64,000 nt of DNA, from assembly GCA_021234535.1 (NCBI GenBank), contig CM037845.1, positions 4,120,501-4,184,500 on the forward strand. Direction: 5' to 3'. This stretch comes from Stichopus chloronotus (Eukaryota > Echinodermata > Holothuroidea > Aspidochirotida > Stichopodidae). The position numbers were made by a program, and so were the translations under genes. The notes under the pieces are model-generated. The model was not told the DNA's origin and made no database searches. It worked only from the letters and a program-made list of their open reading frames with translations. Positions 1 to 12,515 of this stretch are shown in pieces. Every line of letters starts with the position of its first letter. Within the stretch, counting starts at the first letter, position 1.

Positions 1-1649
1 AGGGAAGTAGGGCGTTTAGAATACACCAACATGACATACAAAAGAAATAGCTTTAATCATTGTTGAACCATTCGGTCTTATCAATCAACATCTGCCAAAG
101 CTTCATCTCCTCAAAACATTATGCATGTGATGAGTAACGGAAGATGCATCATTTGAATTTTGAAAAGTTTGGGTGAACAAATTAGTGTTGAGCAACAAAT
201 AACTGAATTTCTATCGGTGAGAAGCTTATTTCTTGAAAAGAAGGCCACTGTCCTTCCTTATTTTGAATAATCTATCATTCTATGTCAACAAACATTGGTT
301 TCAAAAGTATGGATGTTTCCTGTAAAACAAACACCCTATTTCCCTTTAAAGAACCCCTACAATTGTCAGTAAGATAACCTTTAACCAAAAATCCATTTGC
401 CTCGGCAAGTCAAGATCATGTTGGTGTGATGTAACACACTGTAGCCCAAATTTTGTGGCATAATTTTGAAATCTGTCGCAGAAGTGGCTGGAATACTGTA
501 CGGTGTAGATTAAAGATATGTGTACCGTCAGAATCTAGACCACAAGTTTACCAGTGAATTTTGTGACTAGTTTTGATCCTGCGGTATACAGAGATGAACA
601 TTATTTGAGTGCTTCCATTCCCACGTCTGAGACATCTCTAACAATAGTTTCAAAAGTTTGAAAATAGAGAAGTTCTAACAAACAGAGCTTACAAAAACAG
701 TATCCAGGCTCTTATTTCCATTCACGGGATGATAGCTTTTCTTCCTATGCAAACTTTCTTTAGTAAGAGAGTACTCAGTACTGTTTAGAGGTGTGACTAA
801 GACTTGGAAAATTATGTTGATAACATATTCTGTGGTGGAGTTGTGACCTCTTGCCTTTTACAGTACAGTATTTAAACAAATTATTATTGTGGATATGGGG
901 TGGAACAAAATAGGTTTAAAAATAAGAACATGCATGAGACAGCCATAGGGTTCATCTGATTCTTTACCGAGTATTTAATGGGCTGCACAAGATTTTCAGG
1001 CTTTAGCAGACCTGATGTGAGGGGTTTAGAATTAGAAACCACTCTATATGATATGAAACACTTTGGAACTAGCCCTAAAAGCCACACATAGCACTGTCGT
1101 GTCAGACCAAGCACTGAGAGGTTTTGGAAAAAGAGGACTGTGACCATACTATGCATCAACACAGGAGCATCTGCAGCTGCACACTTTCAGTATGCACTGC
1201 CATGGAGATGGAATGATATTGATTAAAATATGAAGCAAATGAAAATGTGTTTTTAACAAACCAGAGTTCAGAGAAATATCATGAGATGGTCACCTCTTAT
1301 CCTTGTCCATTTTGGCAATCACTCAACACACATAGATGATGAAACTACACGGTGCAGCCCACTATACAATAAGTCAAAGTGGATGCTATGCAACGTCAGT
1401 CATCACACATGCATTTACACACCTCCCTATACTTACAAAGACTGTTTTCTAATTTTACTGCAGAGTACTGCAGACAATGGTACATGTTGAGTATATCTGG
1501 GTGAAGGAGAGTTATTGGGATTGACCTTCACAGAGGTCAGTGAAATAGTGAAAGGTTACTGTATAAGTTCCCAGTGATAGTGACTATAGTATGCATCCTT
1601 ATGAATGCCTCTTTGAATGCCTACAAGGTGCCATATCAAGGCAGAAGGT
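1..1649. other. Non-coding sequence
   Basis: AT-rich, no gene or repeat recognised. Open frames here are short and random-looking. Confidence 0.6.
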
Positions 1650-1855
1650 CATCACCCCAAGCTATATTTTTGACTTGGGGATTCTAGAGAATTTTCAAGT
1701 GCTTCTACTGTTTCAATGACACAGCGTATGCTCATACTACACAGGGACCCATTGTTTGTGTACATGTGGAGGAATTTTAGACAGGCTCTGGAAATGGTTG
1801 TGAGAATTGGAAAGTCTGTCTGGGATGATGATGAGTATTTGTCTTTAAGGTTTTT
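1650..1855. repeat. Dispersed relative of the 258-bp repeat at 16.5 kb
   Basis: Shares CACCCCAAGCTATATTTTTGA, ACACAGCGTA, CACAGGGACCCATTG, TGTGGAGGAATTT and GTCTTTAAGG, in the same order as in 16455-16930. Confidence 0.65.
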
Positions 1856-4800
1856 ACATCTGCACTAAAATGACTCATTGACTCAGGATGCATGATGAAA
1901 CAAGTCAGGGCACTTCAAACCATGCGGTACAGTAAATTGTAATTCAATTCTTTCATTCTCCATTTGAGTTTAAGCTTTAACTTCCAGATTTATGCCATCC
2001 AACTCTGAGATCACCTACTGTAGGCGTCCCCCTTTCCATTCCTTCCAGCTGATGTAGAGGTTGAATGAACCACTTGGTGAATGTGATCAGTGTACAGTTC
2101 ATGAGTGATTGAATTTAATCACATACAGTTCTGTACGGAGGATGGAGATAGATGCAAACCTAAGAAATCCAGTGTACACAAAGACTGGACCCTCATAACA
2201 TGTTTATCGTGTGTCCTGATAAAGCGGGATGGTTCTGTTTTTTGAAAGAAGTAGTTAAGGTCCGAGAAAATAACACAAATTGTCCCAATTTTCTCAAAAT
2301 CAGTACTAGCTGTTATACTTTGTAACACATTTTGCATGTGTGGTAAGATTTCATCTTCAACCTTGAACTTACCATATTCAGGGTAATAAATTGTGCACTT
2401 GCCTTCAGGAACATGACCTACTGTACACTAAGCCCATTTGTTTTCCTATCTGGATTAAGCAAAGGAGTCCCCACCCCTCCAGACCAATCTGAAATGTTAT
2501 CTCCCACTTTCAGCTTACAGAGATATGGCAACCCTAAGTCTGTACCTCATAAGAGTACATTCTTCTAAAAGAATAGTCCCATAACTTATACATAACCACT
2601 TCCTCAAACCATGAAGAAATTCATAAATGTGCTACATAGCCCAACTATCATATTCCAAAGAAAAAAGGACAGTTCTAGGTAGGCATATTATTTTTAAACA
2701 GGTACCAAAATGTTGTATTGACTGGGCCACTTAGTTTGTAAGAGTTTGTCACTCAGTGATTCGGCAATTTGAAATGTTTCACATTAATTTAACGAATATG
2801 CACAAACTGCAACTCTGCCAGGACTGCACAAATAACTTCTCTTGAGTGTCACACATTGTTCCACAACGCCCATAATACATACACACATTGGATGACAAAG
2901 CCTTTGCAGGGTTACTGTGGCTGGGTAGGGCAAGCGGTAGTGCCTGTTTTACATTACTTTTCTGGTCATAACGTACCGTTGCTAGAACTGGGATAAAGGA
3001 TAATACAACATAATTTATGGGTTTGCTACCAAGACCCTTGAAAGTTTTTACACATACTGTACGCATCCCTTCCTCATCCACTTATATCAAGCACATTTAA
3101 ACAATTAAATTGGATTAATTGCGTTTGCACTTTACCTACAGGTAAATGTGCTGTACAGTACTCAGTAGCTTGTAAGCATTAGTTGCAGGTAGACAAAACA
3201 CGTTACAAGTGTCAAATTACCGCAGTTATCGACGCCGTAAATGTTATTAATGGTTTAACATTAAACCTGACATATCAAAATAGATAAAAAAAAAAAGGTA
3301 AGGAAAGAGGGTTAATCGAATACTTCGAATGAATCAAATCAAAGTGCTTACCTCTTTTGATGCCATCATGCATCCTTGCTGTGGTACACTGCCTATCGTA
3401 CCACTTTAGCGAAACACTCTCCAAGTTCCAACATCAGTCAATTCTTCCTCAACTGTACACCAACTGGAAAGTGAACGCGAATTATTTTAGCAGCTGCATA
3501 GTAGGCATTGCTACCACCAAGCTAGGCTTTTGTCCTTCAACTGCTTCAGAGAGAGAAAAACCTCGGAATGCAGATCGCGGTATTGTGTTGACCATGGTTT
3601 GTTCACAATCATAATTTTCACTTCAGTGTGTACGGCTGAGGCAGCCGTGCAATATACGATCGGAAACTTCGAACAACACAACCAGTGAAAATGACAGCCT
3701 TACCCATAGAAATATAGTCCTTGGAGCCTCCTGTTAACCTTCCAAGCATTTGTTGGTACGAACTATTTCCCAACTACATACTGCTTGTACTACGAACCCA
3801 GTTGACGGTAGTATATGAGTAATACACGTCAGTCGTGCCGGCTACCTGCAGAACTCCAAGGTATTCGAAGAACAGGTGTATACCGATCTGTTAGGGGCTA
3901 TTTGGCCATTTAGGCTCATTACCTGCAATGCAGTCTAAATTGTACCTACTTGTTACTCCCTTTACTTCACCAAGCTCTTTCTCCTTTAATATTTCTCTAA
4001 TCGTCCATCCAACCAACTTACATAAAGCTCCCCCTTAACGCTTTACCTCAGGCTGTTTTCTATTCTATCTGCCTTTTGCATGTATTTAAAGTTCTTTCTA
4101 TTTTGTTCCTTATAAGATGTTTATGTTGTTTTCAGCACGACTGTGCACACCTTGTCGTCAATGTAGATGTGGTACTGTAACCTTTCACTCATTCATTCTC
4201 CTGATCTTTTGGCCGCCAGACTGCCGTCTACCAGAGTAGACCATGGAAGAAAGGGAGTTCATTACCGACAATTGAATATCCACACATGCAAGCTTTAGGT
4301 ATATGTATGTTAAAATTTTACAATCGTCATCCAGTCACAATGAACAGGTTGTACAACTGAACTGCATTGTATGTTCTACGAGGGTCCCGGTAGGAGTTAC
4401 ACTTTGAGTGCTTTTGAAAAATTCACAAATGATATGGACATATCTTCACAATGCATACATTAAATCTTTTGTTTGTCATTCGCCTAGTAGACGATTTTAA
4501 ATTTTGCCTTTACTCATGAACGGATATACGTTAACGTTGCATCGATCCACCCCATTTTGGTCAGTTCCACTTCGATCTGAAAGGCTAAATGTCGTTGGTT
4601 GTTATTTTTGCTGCTGATTCTGTAGGCGTAATTCCGAAGGTTAAAAAAAAATATATATATAGGACAAAATTTGTACATGACAAAATTTGTACATAACAAA
4701 AAATACGACTAATACAGTCTTCACAAAAGGGCACTCTCAGGCTAGACGCCGAAACAAAGAAAAAGAAACACTTTAAAATGGGTGGGATGGAGTGTAAGGA

Positions 4801-5466
4801 CAGGACTATCGGGACTATACTCTTAGGGAGGACTATCCTAAGATAATTCCAAATGAATTATCTTAGGGACTATCTCAGCAGGGGGCCACCATTTGCCGCA
4901 GAACGTAGAAGAAAAGTTTGGCTTTTCAAATCTCCAAGATGAAGTGGGGGGGGGGGGGGGAGCTGGGCACTTTCCCGTTGTATAATTGAGCTGCATGTAT
5001 CCGTCCTTGATACTAAGGATATCATGACTGCAATTCCCCAAGTCATGTGAAAAAAAAAAACAAAACGAGAAGGCAATCGAAGGAGCTGCAAATCCCATCT
5101 GACTATCGTTTTGAATGGTCATTCAATACCCATACCACTATCATCAGTGAGTCAGATTGCTCAATGTGGATAGAATTGCTGAACATTCAAGTTACTGAAA
5201 TTAGTGATCTCCTACTGCAGTACACCGCGTATGCTTTTAATGGCACAAATGCCGACATGTGCCTAGAAATCACACACTTGTGCCTAAAAATCGGGTGTGC
5301 GTCAAAAGTTATCTCAGCAAATTCTTGAGCATCGCACTAGTAGTCAGATCCGTAAGCGCCATGCACTGTGGATGCTTTTAACGCCCCACTGAAAAGCGCG
5401 TTATGCGTGGTTCAATAATTTCTTCACAGTGTGTGAACATCTCGAGTTCTTGTACAATGTCCAATA
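1856..5466. other. Non-coding sequence; possible minus-strand promoter and first exon near 3.35-3.65 kb
   Basis: No protein recognised. At 3352-3369 on the minus strand ATGATGGCATCAAAAGAG is followed by GTAAGC, a plausible first coding exon with a good donor (see findings). A run of 15 G at 4946-4960. Confidence 0.5.
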
Positions 5467-5532
5467 GGCATATATATATATATATATATACAAAGTGGAC
5501 ACAAGAGCGAACTCAAGTACACAACACAATGA

Positions 5533-6204
5533 CCAAACAGAGACAACACCGGTACAAACAGAAATCGAAAAATCATCTGGTTCAACCCCCCATACAGTAC
5601 CAACGTAAAAACCAACGTGGGGAAGAAGATCCTTGACCTAATAGCGAAACACTTCCACGCCCGTCACCCATTCCACAAACTCTTCAACAAAAACAATGTC
5701 AAGGTCAGCTACTCATGCATGCCCAATGTAAAGAAGACAATCCAGGCGCATAACTCCAAGTTGCTGTCACCGGAAACAAAGCAACCAACATGCAACTGTC
5801 TAGACAAGAACAATTGCCCGGTCAACGGACAATGCATGAGCAAATCCATCATATACAAGGCAGACGTCACCTCCAACGGCGAAACAAAAACCTATGAAGG
5901 CATGACCGGAGGACCTTTCAAATCGAGATATGCCAATCATCTCAAATCCTTCCGACATGAAAAGCACCAAAAAGAAACAGAACTCTCAAAGCACATCTTG
6001 AAGTTGAAGAGAAAAGGCGCAACCTACACAATGAAATGGTCAATCCTGACAAAGTGCCCCACAAAGAAAACACGGAATGGCTATAGCTGTTCTTTATGCA
6101 CAAGTGAAAAGCTGTTCATCATCACAATGAAAAAAGCACAAAACCTCCTAAACCTACGCACAGAGCTGATCGCCTCATGCAGACACAATAAAATTAAAGA
6201 TTAA
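5533..6204 (+). pseudogene. C-terminal fragment of a Penelope-like polyprotein (GIY-YIG-type domain)
   Basis: Open for 223 codons after a TGA at 5530. Order: a basic linker with KIIWFNPPYS and TNVGKKILDLIAKHF, a VKVSYSCMPN block, then a Cys cluster (CNCLDKNNCPVNGQC), then the nuclease-like segment IIYKADV..TYEGMTGGPFKSRYANH and a downstream ETELSKHI with a candidate catalytic Glu. YEG stands where the family motif has YIG, and the mid-part keeps Arg and His. The product ends with CSLCTSEKLFII and CRHN. Such tails occur on reverse transcriptase polyproteins of cnidarians and other invertebrates. Which PLE clade it belongs to is uncertain. No start codon is expected because the N-terminal part is lost. 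Confidence 0.7.
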
Positions 6205-6280
6205 ATACAGCCAGCAGGGAACTTGAACTTTGAAACACAAATACAACTCTCATGTAGAATACCCAGACAGACCGTGACAC

Positions 6281-6323
6281 AGCCATCTGAAGAGTGCAGT
6301 AGCACGAAACCTTGGTAGTGGCT
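6281..6323 (+). ncRNA. Hammerhead ribozyme-like motif, PLE module 1
   Basis: Stem I: AGCCAT (6281-6286) with GTGGCT (6318-6323), six pairs including one G-U. Core CTGAAGA at 6287-6293 fits CUGANGA. Stem II: GTGC/GCAC around the loop AGTA. Core GAAA at 6306-6309. Stem III: a very short ACC/GGT hairpin with a two-base loop. Predicted cleavage is after A6317 (U-A, allowed as UH). All invariant core bases are present. Tiny stem III hammerheads are described in Penelope-like elements, where they act as dimers. Confidence 0.7.
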
Positions 6324-6515
6324 TAATTAAGATCAGTGACTATATCACTAAATTATTATTAATATTGCTCTGCAATTCTGCATTGAGCACTCTTACCTCA
6401 CTGTGGCTTCGCCCATATTCATATATATATATACAAAGATTGGAGAGGTCCATATACTAATAATAAAACTGAAAAAAGCGATGAGTTTGAAATTCATGAT
6501 GAATCAAATATATTA

Positions 6516-6556
6516 CGCCAATATTTGGTAAGAATACACCTTACATCGTCAAGGCG
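6516..6556 (-). ncRNA. Degenerate hammerhead-like motif, PLE module 2, left arm
   Basis: Read on the minus strand: stem I CGCC with GGCG; core TTGACGA (first base C changed to T); one extra T; stem II GTAAG/CTTAC; CAAA where GAAA is expected; then TATT forming a two-pair stem III and the cleavage site. It lies downstream of the minus-strand ORF stop, as expected for a PLE. Two core changes make catalysis unlikely. Confidence 0.45.
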
Positions 6557-6579
6557 AAATAGCAAACTGATAATACAAG

Positions 6580-6834
6580 TCAGTACATTACAAAAACAGC
6601 TGTAACAGAAGTAAGTGCGTAATACCAGCTCAAAATAGCTAGTTTATGGGACGTCGTTTTACAGTGATCGTGTATGGAACTGAATTCTTTGAAATAGTCA
6701 GCATTTACATGTTTTTTAAATCTATCACAAAGCCTGAGTTTGGACTCCCCAATATAATTATCCCATAAACTTCCAAACCCAGGTGATGTTAAAGTTCTCC
6801 ATGTAGAGAATGCCTGGTATAGACGCAAGATCAT
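6580..6834 (-). pseudogene. GIY-YIG endonuclease fragment of Penelope-like element, module 2
   Basis: 84 codons. LWDNYIGESKLRLCDRFKKHV matches the YIG..R..R..H part of the PLE GIY-YIG domain, followed by HDHCKTTSHKL, comparable with the usual DHC-x-TTGH segment. The reverse transcriptase and the first half of the nuclease are absent, so it cannot be functional. Confidence 0.65.
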
Positions 6835-6983
6835 GGAGTCTCTTTTCAGTAAGGACTTACAACCTACCCTGAATAGAAACGTCCAGAGTTTTAATCTTCA
6901 GCTATTTTGAGCTGGTATTACTCACTTACTTCTGTTACAGCTGTTTTTGTAATGTACTGACTTGTATTATCAGTTTGCTATTT

Positions 6984-7024
6984 CGCCTTGACGATGTAAG
7001 GTGTATTCTTACCAAATATTGGCG
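6984..7024 (+). ncRNA. Degenerate hammerhead-like motif, PLE module 2, right arm
   Basis: The inverted duplicate of the motif at 6516-6556, with identical pairing: CGCC 6984-6987 with GGCG 7021-7024, and GTAAG 6996-7000 with CTTAC 7008-7012. Confidence 0.45.
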
Positions 7025-7074
7025 TAATATATTTGATTCATCATGAATTTCAAACTCATCGCTATTTTCAGTTT

Positions 7075-8316
<1,242 letters not shown>

Positions 8317-8396
<80 letters not shown>

Positions 8397-8423
8397 TAAA
8401 TAGATAAATAGATAAATAGATAA

Positions 8424-8455
<32 letters not shown>
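8317..8455. repeat. (TA)n followed by (GATA)n/(AATAGAT)-like microsatellite
   Basis: (TA)n at about 8317-8393, then GATAAATA and GATA units to about 8455. The last GATA unit runs directly into the left terminal repeat of PLE module 3. Confidence 0.96.
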
Positions 8456-8532
8456 CAAAGCATAAATCACATGCGTCCATATAATGGATGAGAGTGCCTT
8501 TAATACCAACATAATATATAAGAGAAAAACGT

Positions 8533-8571
8533 GGTCTGATATTTCGAGGTCCTACCTCTTCCTCAGAGACC
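8533..8571 (-). ncRNA. Hammerhead ribozyme-like motif, PLE module 3, left repeat
   Basis: The inverse copy of the motif at 9655-9693, with the same stems and core, read on the minus strand. It points outward relative to the element, as a result of the inverted terminal duplication. Confidence 0.62.
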
Positions 8572-8611
8572 TGAGTAATGGAGCAAACGAAAAATACATC
8601 CTACAACGTAA

Positions 8612-9625
8612 ACTCAGTTTACGAAATTCATCGACAAAGTCAACTCCTTTCATCCAACAATTAAATTTACTTATGAACATTCTACATCAACTTTACATTT
8701 CCTGGACCTTCAAGTGTCATTGGTTGACGACACTATACATACATCTGTCTTCACAAAACCAACAGACAGACATACATACATATCATTCAACAGTTTCCAC
8801 CCAGAACACACAAAGAAATCAATTATCTATTGCCAGACTCTCCGTTACAAAAGAATCTGCTCTGACGACAATAATTTAAACATCCAACTTAATGAGCTCA
8901 CCAAACATTTCATGCTTAGGGGCTATCCTCTAAAATTCATCAGAAAAAATATGGAGAGGGCCAATAATATCTCTAGACAAGAACTCCTACAGTACAAACT
9001 TGCAGCCCCACCTGAACGGATTCCCTTCACAACTTTTTTTCACCCCAATATGAGAAATCTTTTTCAGAGTCTTCGATCTCTGTGGGCTATCCTCCAAAAT
9101 GACATCGCATTAGAGGGCGTTTTTAGGCATGCGCCCCTTCTGTCTTTCAAACAGCCCCCAAACCTCAGAAAAATTCTTGTACGTAGCCAAATTCCAAGGC
9201 CGCTAGCTCCCTCGGGTAACTCTCCATGTCGCCACTTCTGTACTTCTTTCCCTATGACCCCTCCAGGGACTACCCTCCATTTATACCCTGGTAATTTTAA
9301 CTGTGATTCTGCCAATATATTCTACATTCTTTTTTGCAATAAATGCACTGAAGGCAATTATGTTGGAGAAACGAAGACGAAATTCCGACTACGTTTTAAC
9401 AACCACAAACAAACTATTTTACAACAGCTCAAGGGATATTCTGTAGCCGAACACTTTTCCTCCCCGGGTCACACAATACTTAATCTTAAAATCTGTATCT
9501 GGAAAGGCAACTTTAAGAATGACGAGACACGTAAAGCTGAGGAGTGTAGGCTAATCCTACGCATCAACAGCCATACCAGGGGCCTTAACAGAGATCTAGG
9601 CATTTTAACTGAGTTTACGTTGTAG
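8612..9625 (+). pseudogene. Penelope-like RT C-terminus plus GIY-YIG endonuclease
   Basis: 338 codons open, preceded by TAA at 8609. The beginning, KFIDKVNSFHPTIKFTYEHS then LHFLDLQVSLVDD and TSVFTKPTDRHTYI, is the end of a PLE reverse transcriptase (the FLD.. strand and the KPTD thumb segment). A linker follows, with FHPNMRNLFQSL and a Cys-rich CRHFCTSF. The C-terminus has IFYILFCNKC then NYVGETKTKFRLRFNNHK, the PLE GIY-YIG domain with its CxxC, and a late EECRLI with a candidate Glu. The catalytic YADD-type RT core is missing, so the copy is 5'-truncated, yet this part has no internal stop. That suggests fairly recent insertion. Confidence 0.85.
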
Positions 9626-9654
9626 GATGTATTTTTCGTTTGCTCCATTACTCA

Positions 9655-9693
9655 GGTCTCTGAGGAAGAGGTAGGACCTCGAAATATCAGACC
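9655..9693 (+). ncRNA. Hammerhead ribozyme-like motif, PLE module 3, right repeat
   Basis: Stem I: GGTCT (9655-9659) with AGACC (9689-9693). Core CTGAGGA at 9660-9666 fits CUGANGA. One extra A (9667). Stem II: GAGGT/ACCTC around AGG. Core GAAA 9681-9684. A two-pair stem III (AT/AT) with no loop, and predicted cleavage after C9688 (U-C). The extra A between the core and stem II is atypical for hammerheads and may weaken cleavage. Confidence 0.65.
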
Positions 9694-9775
9694 ACGTTTT
9701 TCTCTTATATATTATGTTGGCATTAAAGGCACTCTCATCCATTATATGGACGCATGTGATTTATGCTTTGCTATC

Positions 9776-12149
9776 TGTATTTATATACCAACCCACAGAT
9801 TCTACTGTCATGTGTATATATATATATATTTAGTTTATTGCGTCGGACTCTACTAGTCGACAATTTTTCGACTATAATCGTGACAATTACGGACGTCGGC
9901 CACAACAACCACAAAATAATCAGTAAAATAGTATAGCGCCACCTTCAATTCGTTCAATATCGCGGGTGCGTTTTGCAGGTGAAGCGTGGCGCGAAATGGA
10001 GGATCATGAGTGTGAAGGGTGGGGTCAGATAAGGTACGGTTAGAGAAGGGAGGGGTAGGGGCAAGGAAAAGAAACTTCATTCTTCTCCACTGGATAATTG
10101 AACTTTATTTGAATCAAACTATAGTTGACTTGACTTTTTTTTTACAGTTAATTTGTATGCCTATAATGTGACCTAAAATATCACTGTTTTCGATCAGTAT
10201 CGTATGGCTGATGTAATAAAATACATAATTTTTGAATTATCTATACACATACCTCTGAAATAGTAACATCGAGATATATGGGTGAAAGTCGAATACAAAG
10301 CCATAGTCTTATGATCCATATTTCATATATAATCGAATTTCGTCTTACGACAAGATCAGGCCTAAGAGAATTGGTCGACAAATTTAATTAGTAACCTTCA
10401 ATAACTCATTGGACGCCACCTGCAAAGCCGCTAATAATCAAGTTCTGAATAGCTAGCAGACACCCTTTTCAGTGTTATGTATAGAGCCGTAATCTCCTTT
10501 AGTCCTCAAGACTAAGCCAATCTTGTTTTGATCGGAAGTTGTACTGACATCTTCAAGTGGAAAGATGATTGTTCCATTCGAAAGTCATATGTTGAGTGAC
10601 TAGAAAGGTACGTATTCTTTTAATATCCGGTCAGCAAGCTGGTTGGTAAAATTTTGACTGATAACCAGTTGGCGGGCTCTGTTCTTCAGATAGATTGATA
10701 ACTGTTCTCCAAACTTTTGCAGATATTCACAACGTTGGTTAGACCAACACATAACTTAGAAAATTCCAGAATGGTCCTCTGCCCTGCAGTGTTTTCATAG
10801 CTGACATCGGAGTAGAAATTAGCAAATTTATGAAAGTGTGGGTGAAGGAGACCCGGATGAACATGGAACTGCACACCTCGGCCAACCCCCCCCCCCCCCT
10901 TGACCAAAATTAATTTTTTGTACGCCATTATTGAAGTTAATTAATATATGAAAATGTACATTGAAAAAAAAGAATTTATTTGTATTTGCCATCCATGGTA
11001 CACACCCTCAAACTACCCGGCGAGCAGGCCATGAGGAAGAGAAAAATGTTGGAGGAGGGGGAGGGTGTGTGAATGCCTTCAGGGTAGAGTTCCTCTATAA
11101 AGGAACTCTGCTGCAGGACAAATCGGAGGACCACCCATCGGTTGGTGAGGAGCGCTCAAGGATTTTTTTCGTTTTACAGACGCACCGATGGGCAGAGACC
11201 TCATTTCGCTTTGTTCTAAGCTGCGTATATGCCGCACCCAGGCTTGAAATTGTGATCTCATTCTTGCAATTTCTCAATAAATGAGAAAAAATCAATAAAT
11301 GAAAAATGGTAATACACTCAGCTGGGTTTGCTTGATTCAATGAACTGAATGAATTGCAACCTGCGTCATTTTATTCTTGAAGCACTTGACAAATATTGGG
11401 GGAGACGAGATCGACTGAACTTAGGTTTCACCCCCAGTGCCCCACGCCAATTGGGACTTAGCCACAAGCGATCTCCCCACCCCTCTCAGGCTCCCGTTCC
11501 ACCGCCCCTGCACCCGAGAATAATACTGACGACCGACTGTGTTTTACATTGTCATGTTAAGTGAACGGTTTGACACAATTTCCACCATGATTTAAAAACA
11601 GTGATTCCATTTCGCCCCCACAACTGTTTGAAACATAGTGAGGTCCCGGGCTCGGGGCAAACTCTGGATTTGTCAGACTCGGTATCAGTTACAGTGACAT
11701 CCATATCCAGACTTTCTTTTCATGGGAGATTACAAAGACCCCCGGAAAACTGGAAGTGAAGGGACCGAGCAGTAATGACCGTGAAGCGCCAGTTGGCGAG
11801 TCAAAGTACAGACAAGTTACACGAATGCCTCCTTCAGCTCACATTGCAGGAAATGGCAATCAGTTTTCAGTCAATCTGGCATTGAAAATTTCAGCTAGGA
11901 TTCCTTTAAATATTTTCAGTACGGGTGTGGAAACGTGCGCTGCCTCTAAGAAGTTTAGTTTGTTATTCTGTAGCGTTCAGGTAACAAAAGGTGTGTGGGA
12001 GACAATAGTTTTAGGGTCTTAATAGTGTAGTTGTGACATAACCTCCCCCCCCCCCTTCAAGGATTACGAAAGCACCATACCTTCGGTTGTCGTGAAGCGC
12101 CTATTTTCGGCTTTACAAACCCCCTACATGGCCCGAACTCCTGGTACAG
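9776..12149. other. Non-coding sequence with C tracts
   Basis: No gene recognised. A run of 14 C at 10886-10899 and 11 C at 12045-12055. Several open frames of 60-107 codons here look random. Confidence 0.6.
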
Positions 12150-12515
12150 GGTGGAGAGTTAGCTTGGTGGTTAAAGTGTCCGTCTTGCAATCAAAGGGTC
12201 CCCGGGTCAAATCCCGGTGGAACCACTTGGAAAATTTCTGGGGATTCAAATTTAACTTGTTCAGTAAACCTGTTTACAGGCGCTGAGGGGGTTATTTGGG
12301 TTCCTGTTGTCTGATTTAGGTCTTGTTCGCTTCAGGTTCCTTGGGACTGCTGATGGGCTGCTGAGATGTGCAGGTTCTCAACCCCATCCAGCCTTTGGGA
12401 AAGTGGCTAAAGACTGGGGGATACACTCTGGTCTGTCGGATGGGGACGTTAAATTGCTGTCCCGGGAGCAGGTTTGGGTTTGCATTGGCGATTGTCTGGT
12501 TTCATCCCTGCCTCG
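12150..12515 (+). mobile_element. tRNA-derived SINE
   Basis: The head has an A-box-like TAGCTTGGTGG (12160-12170) and a B-box-like GGGTCAAATCCC (12204-12215). These sit about 33 nt apart, with CTTGCAA as an anticodon-loop-like stretch, as in a tRNA. The body that follows (about 12260-12515) is shared with 32058-32345 on the other strand. The 3' end is not sharply defined and no terminal A tail is obvious. Confidence 0.65.

Larger units (their letters stand above)
5491..6417 (+). mobile_element. 5'-truncated Penelope-like element, module 1
   Basis: A retroelement remnant starting at a (TA)n run (5467-5490) and ending before another (6418-6434). It carries the C-terminal part of a polyprotein with a GIY-YIG-like nuclease domain (5533-6204) and, 77 nt after the stop, a complete hammerhead-like fold (6281-6323). 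GIY-YIG plus a 3' hammerhead is the known combination of Penelope-like elements. The reverse transcriptase domain is missing. Confidence 0.7.
8451..9775 (+). mobile_element. 5'-truncated Penelope-like element, module 3, with 169-bp inverted terminal repeats
   Basis: 8451-8619 and 9607-9775 are inverse complements, with only occasional differences. Between them lies one long open frame on the + strand whose stop (9623-9625) falls inside the right repeat. The right repeat is therefore the true 3' end and the left one an inverted copy of it. This is the inverted terminal (pseudo-LTR) arrangement known in Penelope-like elements. Each repeat carries a hammerhead-like motif. Confidence 0.85.

Noticed and set aside
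12170..12225. A functional tRNA gene
   Set aside because: The acceptor stem does not close and the copy is joined to a repeated body, so it is a SINE head.
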